From Streptomyces mirabilis (GTDB taxonomy: Bacteria; Actinomycetota; Actinomycetes; Streptomycetales; Streptomycetaceae): a stretch of DNA of 64,000 nucleotides. This document shows positions 15,819 through 24,460 of this stretch, in pieces. The position numbers and the translations under genes are program-made. The notes below the pieces were generated by a model, which had not been told where the DNA came from, did not search any database, and was given only the letters and a program-made list of their open reading frames with translations. The stretch is from the NCBI RefSeq assembly GCF_039503195.1, contig NZ_JBCJKP010000001.1, forward strand, positions 1,426,001 to 1,490,000, in the 5' to 3' direction. Within the stretch, counting starts at the first letter, position 1; every line of letters begins with the position of its first letter.

Positions 15819-16874
15819 TCAGGTCCGGGTGAGGCGGTACGTGGTACCGCTGCTGCTGGCGACCCACGCGTCGGGCAGGGCTGCGGCCAGCGCGTGCTGG
15901 GCCCGCCAGCCGGTGCAGTGCCCCGGTGCGATGAGATGTGGTGCGATGTCGCTCAGCGCGGCGATCGTGGGAGCGATGACGGGTTCGAAGGCGGGCCCGC
16001 TCAGGTGAAAGCCGCCGAGCAGAGCGTGGAGTGCTGCGACGCCGGTCAGCCGCTGGGCGTGGCGCACGATGTTGATGACCCCCGCGTGGCCGCATCCGGT
16101 CAGGACGACCAGGCCGCGGTCTTTGAGATGGACGACGAGAGCCTGATCGTCAATGACCTGCGGGTCGTGCTGCCAGCCGTCGCCGTGCCAGGCCTGGTGC
16201 GCCGCCGGCATGCCGTGCTCGAAGTCCGTGGTGCGGTCCACCTCGCCGGTGATGAGAACGCTGCCGTCGACCAGGAGCGAGGGTTGTGTTCGTTCGATGA
16301 CCTCGAAGCCCTCGCCGGTGAGAGCCTTCTTGCTGAGAGTGGGCATGTCGAAGGTGCTGCGCGCATCCTGGATGCGGCGCCGGGTCCAGGCATAGGGGTG
16401 GACAACCATCGGCATCCTGCTGCTGCCGAGCCTGCTGGCAAGCCCGCCGAGGCCTCCTGCGTGGTCGAAGTGGCCGTGGCTGAGGACCACGCCCTGCAGG
16501 CCGTCGAGGCGGATGCCGAGGCGGTCGGCGTTGGTGATGATGCCCGAGGGCGACAGGCCCGCATCGAACATCAGCGTCGTCTCCTGGTCGCCGCGCCGGA
16601 CGGTGACCAGGGCGGAGAACCCGTGCTCGGCCAGTAGACCCACTGCGGTCTGTCCCGCTTCGAACTGACCGGCCGGGGTGGCCACCCGTCCGAAGCCGCT
16701 CCTGGTGGTGTGGCCGTCGCCGACAAGCAGGGCGTCGAAGGTGTTGTCCATCAAGACCGTGACACGGACCTCGTCAACGGGCTGGAGGGTGATCGGGTCC
16801 ACGGCGCTGCCGAGTACGGGACGCGGGGCGGAGAGCGCCGCGTCGTACACGGACGCGTGGGTGGTGTCGCACAT
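15819..16874 (-). CDS. MBL-fold metallohydrolase (COG1237-like)
   Basis: 351 residues from the ATG at 16874. The metal site is visible as VVLSHGHFDHAGGLGG, with further ligands in VVLTGCGHAGVINIV and the C-terminal LIAPGHCTGW. This arrangement, with GCGHAG, matches the dihydropterin-synthase-like branch of the metallo-beta-lactamase superfamily (COG1237). A hydrolytic or oxidative reaction on an unknown metabolite is expected in the cytoplasm. It sits third in the five-gene operon between a beta-carbonic-anhydrase-like gene (64 bp upstream) and an alpha/beta hydrolase gene (80 bp downstream), all divergent from the second HxlR regulator. Confidence 0.82.
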   Translation of the reverse strand: MCDTTHASVYDAALSAPRPVLGSAVDPITLQPVDEVRVTVLMDNTFDALLVGDGHTTRSGFGRVATPAGQFEAGQTAVGLLAEHGFSALVTVRRGDQETTLMFDAGLSPSGIITNADRLGIRLDGLQGVVLSHGHFDHAGGLGGLASRLGSSRMPMVVHPYAWTRRRIQDARSTFDMPTLSKKALTGEGFEVIERTQPSLLVDGSVLITGEVDRTTDFEHGMPAAHQAWHGDGWQHDPQVIDDQALVVHLKDRGLVVLTGCGHAGVINIVRHAQRLTGVAALHALLGGFHLSGPAFEPVIAPTIAALSDIAPHLIAPGHCTGWRAQHALAAALPDAWVASSSGTTYRLTRT

Positions 16875-16938
16875 GACTGTCCGATCGTGTCGATGCCGGC
16901 CCGGAGTGCCGGTTCGCGTCGTTCTGTCCTTGTGTGGT

Positions 16939-17469
16939 TCAGGCGGTGGGCGGGATGACGACTTCGACGGTTCCGGCGGCCACGTCGTACACGAGTCCTG
17001 AGACGAGGAAGTCGGGCCTGCGGACTTCCTGCCGGATGATGCCGACGTCCACGTGCACCGAGCCATAGGGGTCGCTGACGGACTTGGCGGCGAGTTCGCC
17101 CCGCGAAATCTCGAAGTACTCGGCGAGGAGGTCCTCGAAGGGCGCCAGATCGGTCATGCCGCAGTCGGTGTGGTGGAGGATGACCAGATTCCAGGGCCCG
17201 CTCGCCTTGCCGTCCGGGTTGGCCTCGCCGACCTTGCGGAGCATCGTCATGGTGCGCAAGGTCGCGGGGGTGACGCGGCCGCCCACATTGCGGATCACGG
17301 CCGCTTCGCCGTGCCTGATACCCAGGACGTGCGAGGGGTCCACACGCGGGTCGACGCACCCGATGACCATCATGTTGCCGGTGGGGTTGATGGTCAGGCT
17401 CGGTCCGGTCCGATACGGCCCAGTGACGAAGTCGGCGTTGCGCCGCACCAGTTCCGCAATGTCGGTCAT
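16939..17469 (-). CDS. Beta-carbonic-anhydrase-like protein, copy 1
   Basis: 176 residues, GGAGA before the ATG at 17469. The beta-CA zinc site is present: Cys and the Asp-Arg dyad in VIGCVDPRVDPS, then His and Cys in LVILHHTDCGMTD. AAVIRNVGGRVTP is the conserved strand following the active site. It is short like the compact beta-CA clade that includes carbonic anhydrases and also COS/CS2 hydrolases. Reaction therefore either CO2 hydration or hydrolysis of a related small molecule. It follows its paralogue (copy 2) by 100 bp in the operon divergent from the HxlR2 gene. Confidence 0.85.
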   Translation of the reverse strand: MTDIAELVRRNADFVTGPYRTGPSLTINPTGNMMVIGCVDPRVDPSHVLGIRHGEAAVIRNVGGRVTPATLRTMTMLRKVGEANPDGKASGPWNLVILHHTDCGMTDLAPFEDLLAEYFEISRGELAAKSVSDPYGSVHVDVGIIRQEVRRPDFLVSGLVYDVAAGTVEVVIPPTA

Positions 17470-17569
17470 GACGTCTCCAGGTGATTCGCAGGCTGACGTG
17501 CCCGGCCCGGAAGGGTCGGGGACTGGGGCGGCCGGGCCGGCGGGTCGCCCTCCCCTGGTCCTGGCGCAG

Positions 17570-18085
17570 CTACGGCGCGACGACGGTCTCGACCTGGCCC
17601 GTGGCCACGTCGTAGAGGAGCCCGGAGACACGTACCCCTTCCAACCGGGTCTCGGCGCGCAGAGCGGCGACGTCGTGGGCAATGGCGGCGCGCGGGTCGC
17701 TGACCGCCTGCTCGGCCAGGCCCTGCTCGTCGGTCTCGAAGTAGGGGGTGAGCAGGTCGGGCTGGTCCTCCAGGAGAGTGATGCCGCAGTGCGTGTGCTG
17801 CAGGACGATCACCTCCCATCCGAGACCGAGATCGCCACCTGCTGCCTGCGTCACCTTGCGGAGCATCATCATCTCCTCCAGCGTGCGCGGGGTGACGCGG
17901 CCGCCGACGTTGCGGATGGTTGCGATCTCGCCCGGCTCCGCACCGAGGACCGCCTCGGGGTCGACGCGCGGGTCCACGCAGCCGATGACGATCGTCTTCA
18001 GGGCCGGCATCATGCGCAGGCCCTCGGTGAACTGCGTCTTCGCGAAGTCGGCGTTGCGGCCGGTGAGAGTTTCAACGACACCCAT
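17570..18085 (-). CDS. Beta-carbonic-anhydrase-like protein, copy 2
   Basis: 171 residues. Zinc ligands appear in IVIGCVDPRVDPE and VIVLQHTHCGIT, with TIRNVGGRVTPRT between. It is homologous to the downstream copy along its whole length, so the pair arose by duplication. First gene of the operon; its start lies 20 bp from a TGAGTCCA-N5-TGGACTCA palindrome shared with the divergent HxlR2 gene, so it is probably repressed by that protein. Why two carbonic-anhydrase-type enzymes would be controlled by an electrophile/redox-type regulator is unclear; detoxification of a CO2-like compound is one idea. Confidence 0.85.
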   Translation of the reverse strand: MGVVETLTGRNADFAKTQFTEGLRMMPALKTIVIGCVDPRVDPEAVLGAEPGEIATIRNVGGRVTPRTLEEMMMLRKVTQAAGGDLGLGWEVIVLQHTHCGITLLEDQPDLLTPYFETDEQGLAEQAVSDPRAAIAHDVAALRAETRLEGVRVSGLLYDVATGQVETVVAP

Positions 18086-18104
18086 GGTGTGCTCCTTCAG
18101 CTAG

Positions 18105-18125
18105 TGAGTCCACTTTCTGGACTCA
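18105..18125. promoter_or_regulatory. HxlR2 operator between divergent genes
   Basis: TGAGTCCA (18105-18112) and TGGACTCA (18118-18125) form a perfect 8-bp inverted repeat with a 5-bp spacer, the same spacer length as the first HxlR operator. A further half-site TGAGTCCA overlaps the hxlR2 start (18147-18154). TACCGT at 18134-18139 is the likely -10, 6 nt before the GTG. Confidence 0.75.
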
Positions 18126-18145
18126 GTCAGGTGTACCGTAACAGC

Positions 18146-18607
18146 GTGAGTCCAGAATCGATACCAACCCCGCGGGAATGCTCGCTGACCGACGCACTCG
18201 AGGTTCTCGGCGACCGTTACTCGCTGCCCGTACTGCGAGAACTGCTGTACGGCTACCACCGCTTCTCCGACCTGGCCAAGCTCACCGGCGCGCCTCGCAC
18301 CTTGCTGACCGGCCGCCTGCGGCGGCTCGAAGAGGCGGGCGTCATCGTGCGGCGGCAGTACTCGCAACACCCAGTCCGTTTCGAGTACCACCTCACGCAG
18401 GCCGGGGTAGATCTCGTCCCCGTGATCCTCACGCTCACGGAGTGGGGAGAGCGGCACACCGGCCACGACAAGCCCAAGACGGTCTTCCAGCACAGCTGCG
18501 GAGCCGAGCTGCATCCGCTGGTGACGTGCAACTGCTGCCGCCAGGAGATCCGCCCCGGCGAGTTCGAGGTCGTGGGTGACACACATACCCCGGTGGCGGG
18601 CACCTAG
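18146..18607 (+). CDS. HxlR-family transcriptional regulator (HxlR2)
   Basis: 153 residues. LEVLGDRYSLPVLRELLYG, HRFSDLAKLTGAPRTLLTGRL and VRFEYHLTQAGVDLVPVI form the family's winged helix. Cys12 occupies the same place as in the first HxlR protein, and the C terminus has a cysteine cluster (HSCGAELHPLVTCNCCRQEI) resembling a zinc knuckle. The GTG at 18146 is chosen because the -10 box ends 6 nt before it, so the transcript is leaderless. It is divergent from the carbonic-anhydrase-like/MBL/hydrolase operon, with the palindrome in the shared 60-bp gap, and should be autoregulated. Confidence 0.87.
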   Translation: MSPESIPTPRECSLTDALEVLGDRYSLPVLRELLYGYHRFSDLAKLTGAPRTLLTGRLRRLEEAGVIVRRQYSQHPVRFEYHLTQAGVDLVPVILTLTEWGERHTGHDKPKTVFQHSCGAELHPLVTCNCCRQEIRPGEFEVVGDTHTPVAGT

Positions 18608-19117
18608 CAGGCCTGTGCACGCGGGGCATCGGCACAGTCCGCAGGTACGACCGTCCGGATGGACGGATGCTGCGGACGCAGACGCAAGCCGGGCCGACGA
18701 ACTTTTCGCAGGCCGCGCCTCGCCGACGACGGGAGCCGCGGTGACCATTCATGTATTTGCCTCCGGACTCGCGTTCCGGCCGGGAGGCAGTCTCGATGGG
18801 TTCCGGAGGTCTCGGATGGTCCACGGCTGAGACATTCACCTGCGAGAGGCAGAGGCCTGGGCACCCGTCCACGAAAGTTGGCACAAGATCAACGATGCAA
18901 CGGGTGCTGGTGCGCCGCCAGTGAGCGTGTGTTGTCGTGCACACCCTGCATAGAGGTGTGCACGATTCCAAGAACGGCGGGGCCGGGACGCGCCCCGCAC
19001 ACCACCCGCGCTGAAAGAGGTCGGCTCGGCTCTCGCCGCCTCGCCGAGCGTCGGCGCAGAGGGCTGCGGCGCACAAACAGGTGAACCGTGTCTGGCCCCG
19101 CCCCTGGCCGGCGCAGC
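18608..19117. other. Gene-free stretch between convergent genes
   Basis: No coding sequence could be supported. The only structure seen is the hairpin at 18935-18965. Confidence 0.45.
18935..18965. terminator. Bidirectional hairpin between HxlR2 and NmrA-like genes
   Basis: TCGTGCACACC (18935-18945) and its complement GGTGTGCACGA (18955-18965) form an 11-bp stem with a 9-nt loop between convergent genes. It is 330 bp from hxlR2, so an operator role cannot be excluded. Confidence 0.5.
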
Positions 19118-20023
19118 TCAGCCCAGGTAGAAATCCCGGCGCGCGGCGACGAACTCCTCGATCGTCTGGGCGGGTACGCCCGTCACACGCATGACGTCGT
19201 CGGACGCGCGGTCGTAGCGGTTTTCCTGGTGCAGCCGTGCCATGGTGACGATGTGCTGCTCGATGTGCGGCGGCAGGCCGAGCTTCCCGAGCACCTCGGC
19301 CCGCCACCACTCCAGCGGCACCTCCACATAGGAGACCGGTTGTCCCAGCGCCCGTGAGAACTCCTCGGCCATCTCCGTCATGGTGACCGAGCGCGGCCCG
19401 GTGAGATCGTAGACGTTGCCGATGTGGGCTGCCGGGTCGCGAAGCACGGTGGCCACCACCCGCACGACGTCAGCGACGGCAACCGGCGACGTCCGCCCGG
19501 TTCCAAACGGCAGCGGGATCGTGCCATTCTCCCGGATCGAGCGCGCCAGCAGAGCGGTGAACAGCGGACTGTCCAGAAACGATGTCGGCCTGATGTGTAC
19601 CACCGGCAGGCCGGACCAGTTCAATACCTGCTCCGCCAACCAGTGCAGCCGCTGCTGGTGCGACTCCGCAGTACTGATGGCGGTCATCTGCGACACCGTC
19701 ATCTGCGACATGCCCACCCGGGCATTCAGTTTGCCGTGCTCCCGCGCGACGGTGGCCACCACGGTCGCTGCCAGCAGGTGGTCCGGAGACACGGGCATCG
19801 CAAAGTACATCTGGCCGACGCCCGCCAGCGCGGCCGCGACGCTCTCGGGACGGGTGAGATCGCCGATGACGACCTCAGCGCCGAACGTGCGCAGCTCGGC
19901 CGCACGTTCGTCGTCGCGGCGGACCATCACCCGCACCGGCACGTCCTGCGTGCGCAATTGCTCGATAACGGCGCGGCCCACGCCCCCGGCGCCGGTGATG
20001 AGAACAAGGTTGCTGGCAGCCAT
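19118..20023 (-). CDS. NmrA-like NAD(P)-binding reductase
   Basis: 301 residues, AGGAGA 7 nt before the ATG at 20023. The Rossmann start LVLITGAGGVGRAVIEQL, the RVMVRRDDERAAEL segment selecting NADP and VVIGDLTRPESVAAAL place it in the atypical short-chain dehydrogenases of the NmrA group. VHIRPTSFLDSPL and the C-terminal PAQTIEEFVAARRDFY fit NmrA-type quinone or azo-reductase-like proteins in actinobacteria. Substrate unknown. Monocistronic, convergent with hxlR2. The region before its start contains TCACACATATG near 20060, but no confident operator. Confidence 0.82.
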   Translation of the reverse strand: MAASNLVLITGAGGVGRAVIEQLRTQDVPVRVMVRRDDERAAELRTFGAEVVIGDLTRPESVAAALAGVGQMYFAMPVSPDHLLAATVVATVAREHGKLNARVGMSQMTVSQMTAISTAESHQQRLHWLAEQVLNWSGLPVVHIRPTSFLDSPLFTALLARSIRENGTIPLPFGTGRTSPVAVADVVRVVATVLRDPAAHIGNVYDLTGPRSVTMTEMAEEFSRALGQPVSYVEVPLEWWRAEVLGKLGLPPHIEQHIVTMARLHQENRYDRASDDVMRVTGVPAQTIEEFVAARRDFYLG

Positions 20024-20255
20024 CTGTCGATCTCCTGATGGGCATCTGATTGACGCGTGATCACACATATGATTGTGGAAAAGCAGTGGGATGTGCAGCG
20101 CCGAGGGTGCGCCGCGACGGCCGAGAGTAAGCGTCGGCCACGCGGCTGGAATCGGCCGGTCTTTGCGGGCAACATGCCGCGGACCGTGAAGTCGCCCAGG
20201 GAGCAGCTGTCGCCATACTGCCTGAAGCAGGGCTGAATTCTATGCTTGAGAAATC

Positions 20256-21116
20256 TCAGTTATCTCGCAGGAGTACCTGTGCCACGGCCTTGGGATCGTC
20301 CCATTGCACCCAGTGCCGGGCGTCGATCGGATGCATTTGGGAGTCCGGAAACAGCCCGGCCAGGTGTTCTGCGACCCCCGTGTTGAGGTAGGGGTCGTTC
20401 ACTCCGAAGGCAATGTCGACTGGGAATTGCAGGGACGCCAGCCGACCTGATGCGATCACGTCGTTGGTGATGGCTACGTCGTCGAAGAGCCGGCCTGTCC
20501 AAGCCCGGATTGCGTCAAGAGCGTCTGGCTGTGAGGCACTTCCGAAGAACTGAGGAATGATCGCCTTCTGCCGGATGTCCGCTGTGGGCCCATAGCCGAA
20601 CTGCTGGGCGGTGTACTCCAGCAGCCACTGCCTCTGGGCAGGGTCCTGCATGAGGGCGTCCGCGAGGAGGACGAGATGGGGATCGCCCAGCAGGCGAATC
20701 ATCTCCGGGAACCGCAAAGTCGGGGAGTCGCCGAAAAAGCAGTTCAGGAGCACCATGCGCGCGACACGGTCAGGATGCGCAAGGGCGTACTCGACTGCGA
20801 CGGGGCCGCCGGCGTCGTGACCCACGACGATGACCTGGTCGAGGTTCAACTGGTCGATGACGGCCGCGGTTTCGCTGAGGCGCTGGCCGTCGGCGACAGG
20901 GGAAGTCTGTGATCGCTCAGACTGCCCGTAGCCGAGGAAGTCGAAGGTGATCACCCTGCGGGGCTGGAGTTCCGATGCGAGCTTGTCGTAGATGGTCGAG
21001 TCGTCCGGGTATCCGTGGAGGAGGAGGAAGGGAATTCCCAGACCTGGGTAATCCTTCGCCGCCAGGAAACCCCAAGGTGTCGAGACCTTGTGCCGGACTG
21101 GTGCAGGTACTGTCAT
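20256..21116 (-). CDS. Alpha/beta hydrolase of the epoxide-hydrolase/dehalogenase type
   Basis: 286 residues from the ATG at 21116 (GGAGC just upstream). The oxyanion motif LLLHGYPDDSTIY, the Asp nucleophile in VVGHDAGGPVAVEYA and the C-terminal His in DARHWVQWDDPKAV define the Asp-nucleophile branch (epoxide hydrolases, haloalkane dehalogenases). LNCFFGD and QFFGS belong to the cap region. It should open epoxides or release halide by an ester intermediate; which one cannot be told. The adjacent AraC regulator is encoded directly upstream on the same strand, and a perfect palindrome lies at 21231-21246 in the intergenic region. Confidence 0.83.
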   Translation of the reverse strand: MTVPAPVRHKVSTPWGFLAAKDYPGLGIPFLLLHGYPDDSTIYDKLASELQPRRVITFDFLGYGQSERSQTSPVADGQRLSETAAVIDQLNLDQVIVVGHDAGGPVAVEYALAHPDRVARMVLLNCFFGDSPTLRFPEMIRLLGDPHLVLLADALMQDPAQRQWLLEYTAQQFGYGPTADIRQKAIIPQFFGSASQPDALDAIRAWTGRLFDDVAITNDVIASGRLASLQFPVDIAFGVNDPYLNTGVAEHLAGLFPDSQMHPIDARHWVQWDDPKAVAQVLLRDN

Positions 21117-21230
21117 GACCGCTCCTTGTTCAGATTCCCACATCGACTTGATCGGGTCATTTTCCGAATAGATCATTAGGGCTTGGGGTTCACGGCGACT
21201 CGACCCTGGATGCATGTCAGGCGAACGTAT

Positions 21231-21246
21231 GGCAACTCGAGTTGCC
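21231..21246. promoter_or_regulatory. 16-bp palindrome upstream of the hydrolase
   Basis: GGCAACTCGAGTTGCC is a perfect palindrome, 115 bp before the hydrolase start and downstream of the AraC gene. The remaining 365-bp gap holds no gene. Confidence 0.5.
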
Positions 21247-21481
21247 GCCCTTGTCAACCTTAATCCCATTTTTTGCGTTGCGCAGCGTGAAGGAAGGGTA
21301 TGTAGCGGCTATTCGGTATGTAGATGGGATCAGGGGTGCCCTGATCGCACCACCGGAGCCCCGCTGCCGTGACCCTCGTAGACAGGTCGATCCGGCCTGA
21401 ATTCTCTTCACCCGACGGCAATGCACGGCATTACGAAATCAACCCTTCAATCATTTTCGGGTACGAAAAGCGCATACGTGC

Positions 21482-22549
21482 TCATTGTGTCCATCGGCAT
21501 GGCTGGCCGACCAGAGGCGCAGGCGCTTCGTGCAGCTGCTGCAGGGGAGCGTGCACGATTTGAGCATCGGCGTTGGATACCGTCTCTGATTTCTTCTGTG
21601 CAGGTTGCAGGTCACGCCATTCACGAGGAGACATTCCGTAAGCCGCGCGAAAGATCCTGCCGAAGTTGGACATGTCGGTGAAGCCCCAGCGACGCGCAAC
21701 GGTCTCAATGGTGGTGAGGCGAGCAGATGGGCGTCTGAATTCGTTGCGGCATTCTTCAAGGCGATGCGTTCGTATCCAGTCCGCCAGGGAGATACCCCCT
21801 TCCGCCATCACTTTGTAGAGGCGACGGACGGACATGTGGTGCGCGGCTGCGACCTGGACGGCGTTCAGGCCCGGCTCCGCCAGGTGAGCGCGGGCGTACT
21901 CAAGGATGCGCAGCAGCAACGTGGACTGCAGGGACTCCTTCGCGAGGTGTACGGCATCGAGATGAGTGGTGATCACAGCTCTGAGGAGGTCGATGCTGGG
22001 CTGGCCTAGCGCCTCGGCACCCGGGCCGGCGAAGTGACTGTGTCTCGTGGCCAGTTGCCACAGGTGGCTCGCGGTCAACTGCGCAATCGGATCACCAGGG
22101 CTGAGGGTGACCGCGGAGATCTGGCTGAGCAGTGCGTGAGGCAAGGCCAGCCGGTTGACCGGAATGCGGAAGAAGTGCTGCCCTATGCCGTTCCGGTCCG
22201 CGATGATGTAAGGGAGTGTCGACTGGTAGAGGACGAGGTCGCCGGGCAGCAGCGGTGCCTCACGGTCAGCCTGACTCACGGTGCTGGAGCCCGACATCTG
22301 AAGGCCGACGAAGACGCTGGGTTCCAGGTCATCCCTGACAGATCGCGTGGTGCGCCGCACCTGGGTTGCGTTCGACCGGACCGTGCACACGGTCAGCGGT
22401 CCTAGATCAGATGTGACGCCGCTCGCCTGCACTTGCCGGCCCCGGGTAGGGAAGTCGATGTCGACGCGGCCAGTGATGTTGGCGATGACCTCGCGCACGG
22501 CTTCGGCCCGGTTCTCAGGCGTGAACTCTTGAATGTCCCAGTACCGCAC
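21482..22549 (-). CDS. AraC-family transcriptional regulator
   Basis: About 355 residues. GTG at 22549 is preferred, with AAAGGTGG 9 nt upstream; TTG three codons before is an alternative. Residues about 60-200 form a cupin-like sensing domain of the AraC_binding_2 type. Residues about 225-325 contain the two helix-turn-helix units (LNAVQVAAAHHMSVRRLYKVM; TTIETVARRWGFTDMSNFGRIFRAAYG, with SPREWR). The last 45 residues are unstructured. Regulators of this type usually activate an adjacent catabolic gene, here the epoxide-hydrolase-like enzyme 365 bp downstream on the same strand. Confidence 0.85.
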   Translation of the reverse strand: MRYWDIQEFTPENRAEAVREVIANITGRVDIDFPTRGRQVQASGVTSDLGPLTVCTVRSNATQVRRTTRSVRDDLEPSVFVGLQMSGSSTVSQADREAPLLPGDLVLYQSTLPYIIADRNGIGQHFFRIPVNRLALPHALLSQISAVTLSPGDPIAQLTASHLWQLATRHSHFAGPGAEALGQPSIDLLRAVITTHLDAVHLAKESLQSTLLLRILEYARAHLAEPGLNAVQVAAAHHMSVRRLYKVMAEGGISLADWIRTHRLEECRNEFRRPSARLTTIETVARRWGFTDMSNFGRIFRAAYGMSPREWRDLQPAQKKSETVSNADAQIVHAPLQQLHEAPAPLVGQPCRWTQ

Positions 22550-22969
22550 CAAGATCAGCCACCTTTGTTCATGACGGAAGTGCTTTTGACGTCGGGGCTC
22601 GCAGGCTTCTGCGACATGTTCACCACCGCGTGCCCACATGCTTCATGGGCAGGCTGCGCGAACAGTGCCGTCGTCTGGACCAGGCCCAGCTCGACCGGAT
22701 GCGCGAAATGCGCCGATTCGAGCCCCGTCAGCGCACAGCTGCAGTTTCCAGCTCAAGCAGATCCCGACGACCATCTCCGCCCTGGCGGCCCGCAAGCGCC
22801 GTGACCATGTGCCGCCGGAGTGCGCGAGCACAGGCCCCCGCTGCAGCAATGGCTCGGCGCGTGTGTATCGACCTTGCCCTCAGCGCCGGCAACAGCGACG
22901 ACGCCGCTGAGTGACATGGAATGCCCCCTACGCAGGTGGACTAGGCCGTGCCGAGGAATGACCTCACAT
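22550..22969. other. Gene-free stretch before the decayed HxlR-type promoter
   Basis: Plus-strand frames remain open but show no recognisable family. This is probably junction DNA. Confidence 0.35.
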
Positions 22970-23040
22970 GGTTTGATTTTTGAACTGCTACTCACGCTAG
23001 CGCTGACTGGTTTGGTATGCAAACGGTGACTCGATATGCT
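22970..23040 (+). promoter_or_regulatory. Decayed second copy of the HxlR-type operator/promoter
   Basis: GGTTTG-GTATG-CAAACG (23009-23025) with TATGCT 9 nt on (23035-23040) reproduces the layout of the hxlR promoter at 12850-12881. The following bases (GCCTGAAT) also match the start of that gene, but the GTG has become AAG. A degenerate site (GGTTTG-ATTTT-TGAACT, 22970-22986) lies 39 bp upstream, recalling the paired sites at the nitrilase. Confidence 0.65.
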
Positions 23041-23117
23041 GAAAAAAGCCTGAATATCAGGTAGACGGGTACGTCGATCGGCAGGGACAAGCTGGGGCAC
23101 AGTCGTGGGGCGGGACC

Positions 23118-23345
23118 GTTGCGGCCGGTGCTCACCCGCAGGCCCAGGCCTGGATCGCCGAGTTCAGCCAAGCCATGCGGCCCTACGTACACGGCGCCTA
23201 CGTGAACGCCCCCAACATCGGCATGCAGGACTGGGAAACCGCCTACTGGGACGGCAACTTCGACCGGCTCCGCAAGATCAAGCAGAAGTCCGATCCCCGC
23301 AACGTCTTCCTGTACGAGCAGAGCGTCCCACCCGCGTCCTGCTGA
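23118..23345 (+). pseudogene. 3' end of a BBE-type FAD-linked oxidase
   Basis: The frame from 23118 to the TGA at 23343 encodes AWIAEFSQAMRPYVHGAYVN, MQDWETAYWDGNFDRLRKIK and KSDPRNVFLYEQSV, the C-terminal berberine-bridge (BBE) domain of FAD-binding PCMH oxidases. The FAD domain (about 350 residues) is missing. The fragment stands about 75 bp behind a decayed HxlR-type promoter, so a deletion seems to have joined the two. The intact protein would oxidise an alcohol, sugar or alkaloid-like substrate. Confidence 0.75.
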
Positions 23346-23683
23346 CCGACCGCCGCCCTCGGAACCTCGATTGCGGTCAGGCTATGAATTGCACTGACCA
23401 CGTCGCTGGGCCAGCTCAGGTGGGTACACGCCGCTGTTCGAGTTGACGGCAGCCTGGACGGCAACGGCGGCGCACAGTCAGCATGGTTGCGTTTCGGGGT
23501 TCTGGGGGCGGTCCGAAGACCTACGCGCCGGCACCGAAATGCGGGACCTCCGCAGGCGTCCGGTCGCCACAACACACGCGAGCCGGACGGGATGACGAGC
23601 GAGCGTGGTTACGCAGCCCGTCGCGTAGCCGCTGCGCGTCGCTGAGGCGCGGCACTCTTCCTCTATGTCTCATGAGCCACATA
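23346..23683. other. Gene-free stretch
   Basis: No feature recognised between the BBE remnant and the DnaE2 remnant. Confidence 0.35.
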
Positions 23684-24460
23684 TCAGCCTGGAGAACCCT
23701 GACTGCGGTGCCCGAGACGACGGAGATCGGCGGAGCGGCTGCCGGCGGGCTGGAGGTCCGCGTACGGGTGCAGCCGGGCCCCGGCGGTGCCGTCGGTGAG
23801 CGTCCGCTGTGGCGCTGCAGGTTGGGCTGGAGTGGGGGCGGGCGTGGTGCGGCCGAGCAGGTCCAGGGCGGCCTGGGGGCCGTGGTCGCGGCGGGCGGCG
23901 GCGACTTCTTCCAGGTCCCACACCATCTCGCCGACGACGGTGCGGCGCGGGCCGCGGGCTTCGACGGTGCCGCGCACCAGGAGCATCCCGGAGTGGAACA
24001 CGGTGTGCGCGCAGGCGTCGTGGCTGTCTTCGAAGAAGGCGATGTCGACCAGTCCGGAGCCGTCTTCGAGGGTGACGAAGATGACCCGCTTGCCCGACGG
24101 GATCGGCGGAGTCTGGGTGGATGCCCGCACCCCGGCCACCAGCACCTTCTGCCCGGGATGCAGGTTGCGCAGGTGGGCGGCGTCGGTGGCATCCAGCTCA
24201 CGCAGCAGCCGGTGATGGTGCTCCATCAAGTGGTGGGAGACATCGATGGACAGGACGTCCAGCTCGGCACCCAGCTTGTCGCGGCTGGTCATCTCGGGCA
24301 GCCCGCTGGAGCCGGCGGTGACCAGTTCGCCGCCCAGGGGGAGCTGCCCGTCGGTGGTGGCGCGGGCGCGGACCTGCCGGTGCAGCTCGGTGGCCTGCAG
24401 CAGCAGATCCCGCCGGGTCAGATCCGTGGCGAGGGCGTCGACGGAGCCGATCCGGATCGC
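23684..24460 (-). pseudogene. C-terminal remnant of error-prone DNA polymerase DnaE2
   Basis: About 255 codons match the C-terminal region of DnaE2: LPEMTSRDKLGAELDVLSID, HLMEHHHRLLRELDATDAAHL, then the OB fold KVLVAGVRASTQTPP, SGKRVIFVTLEDGSGLVDI and TVFHSGMLLVRGTVEARG. The PHP, polymerase and finger domains (about 800 residues) are absent. Upstream of about 24460 the frame runs into an unrelated membrane-protein gene in another frame, so a recombination junction lies there. The intact protein works with ImuA'/ImuB in damage-induced mutagenesis. Confidence 0.78.
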
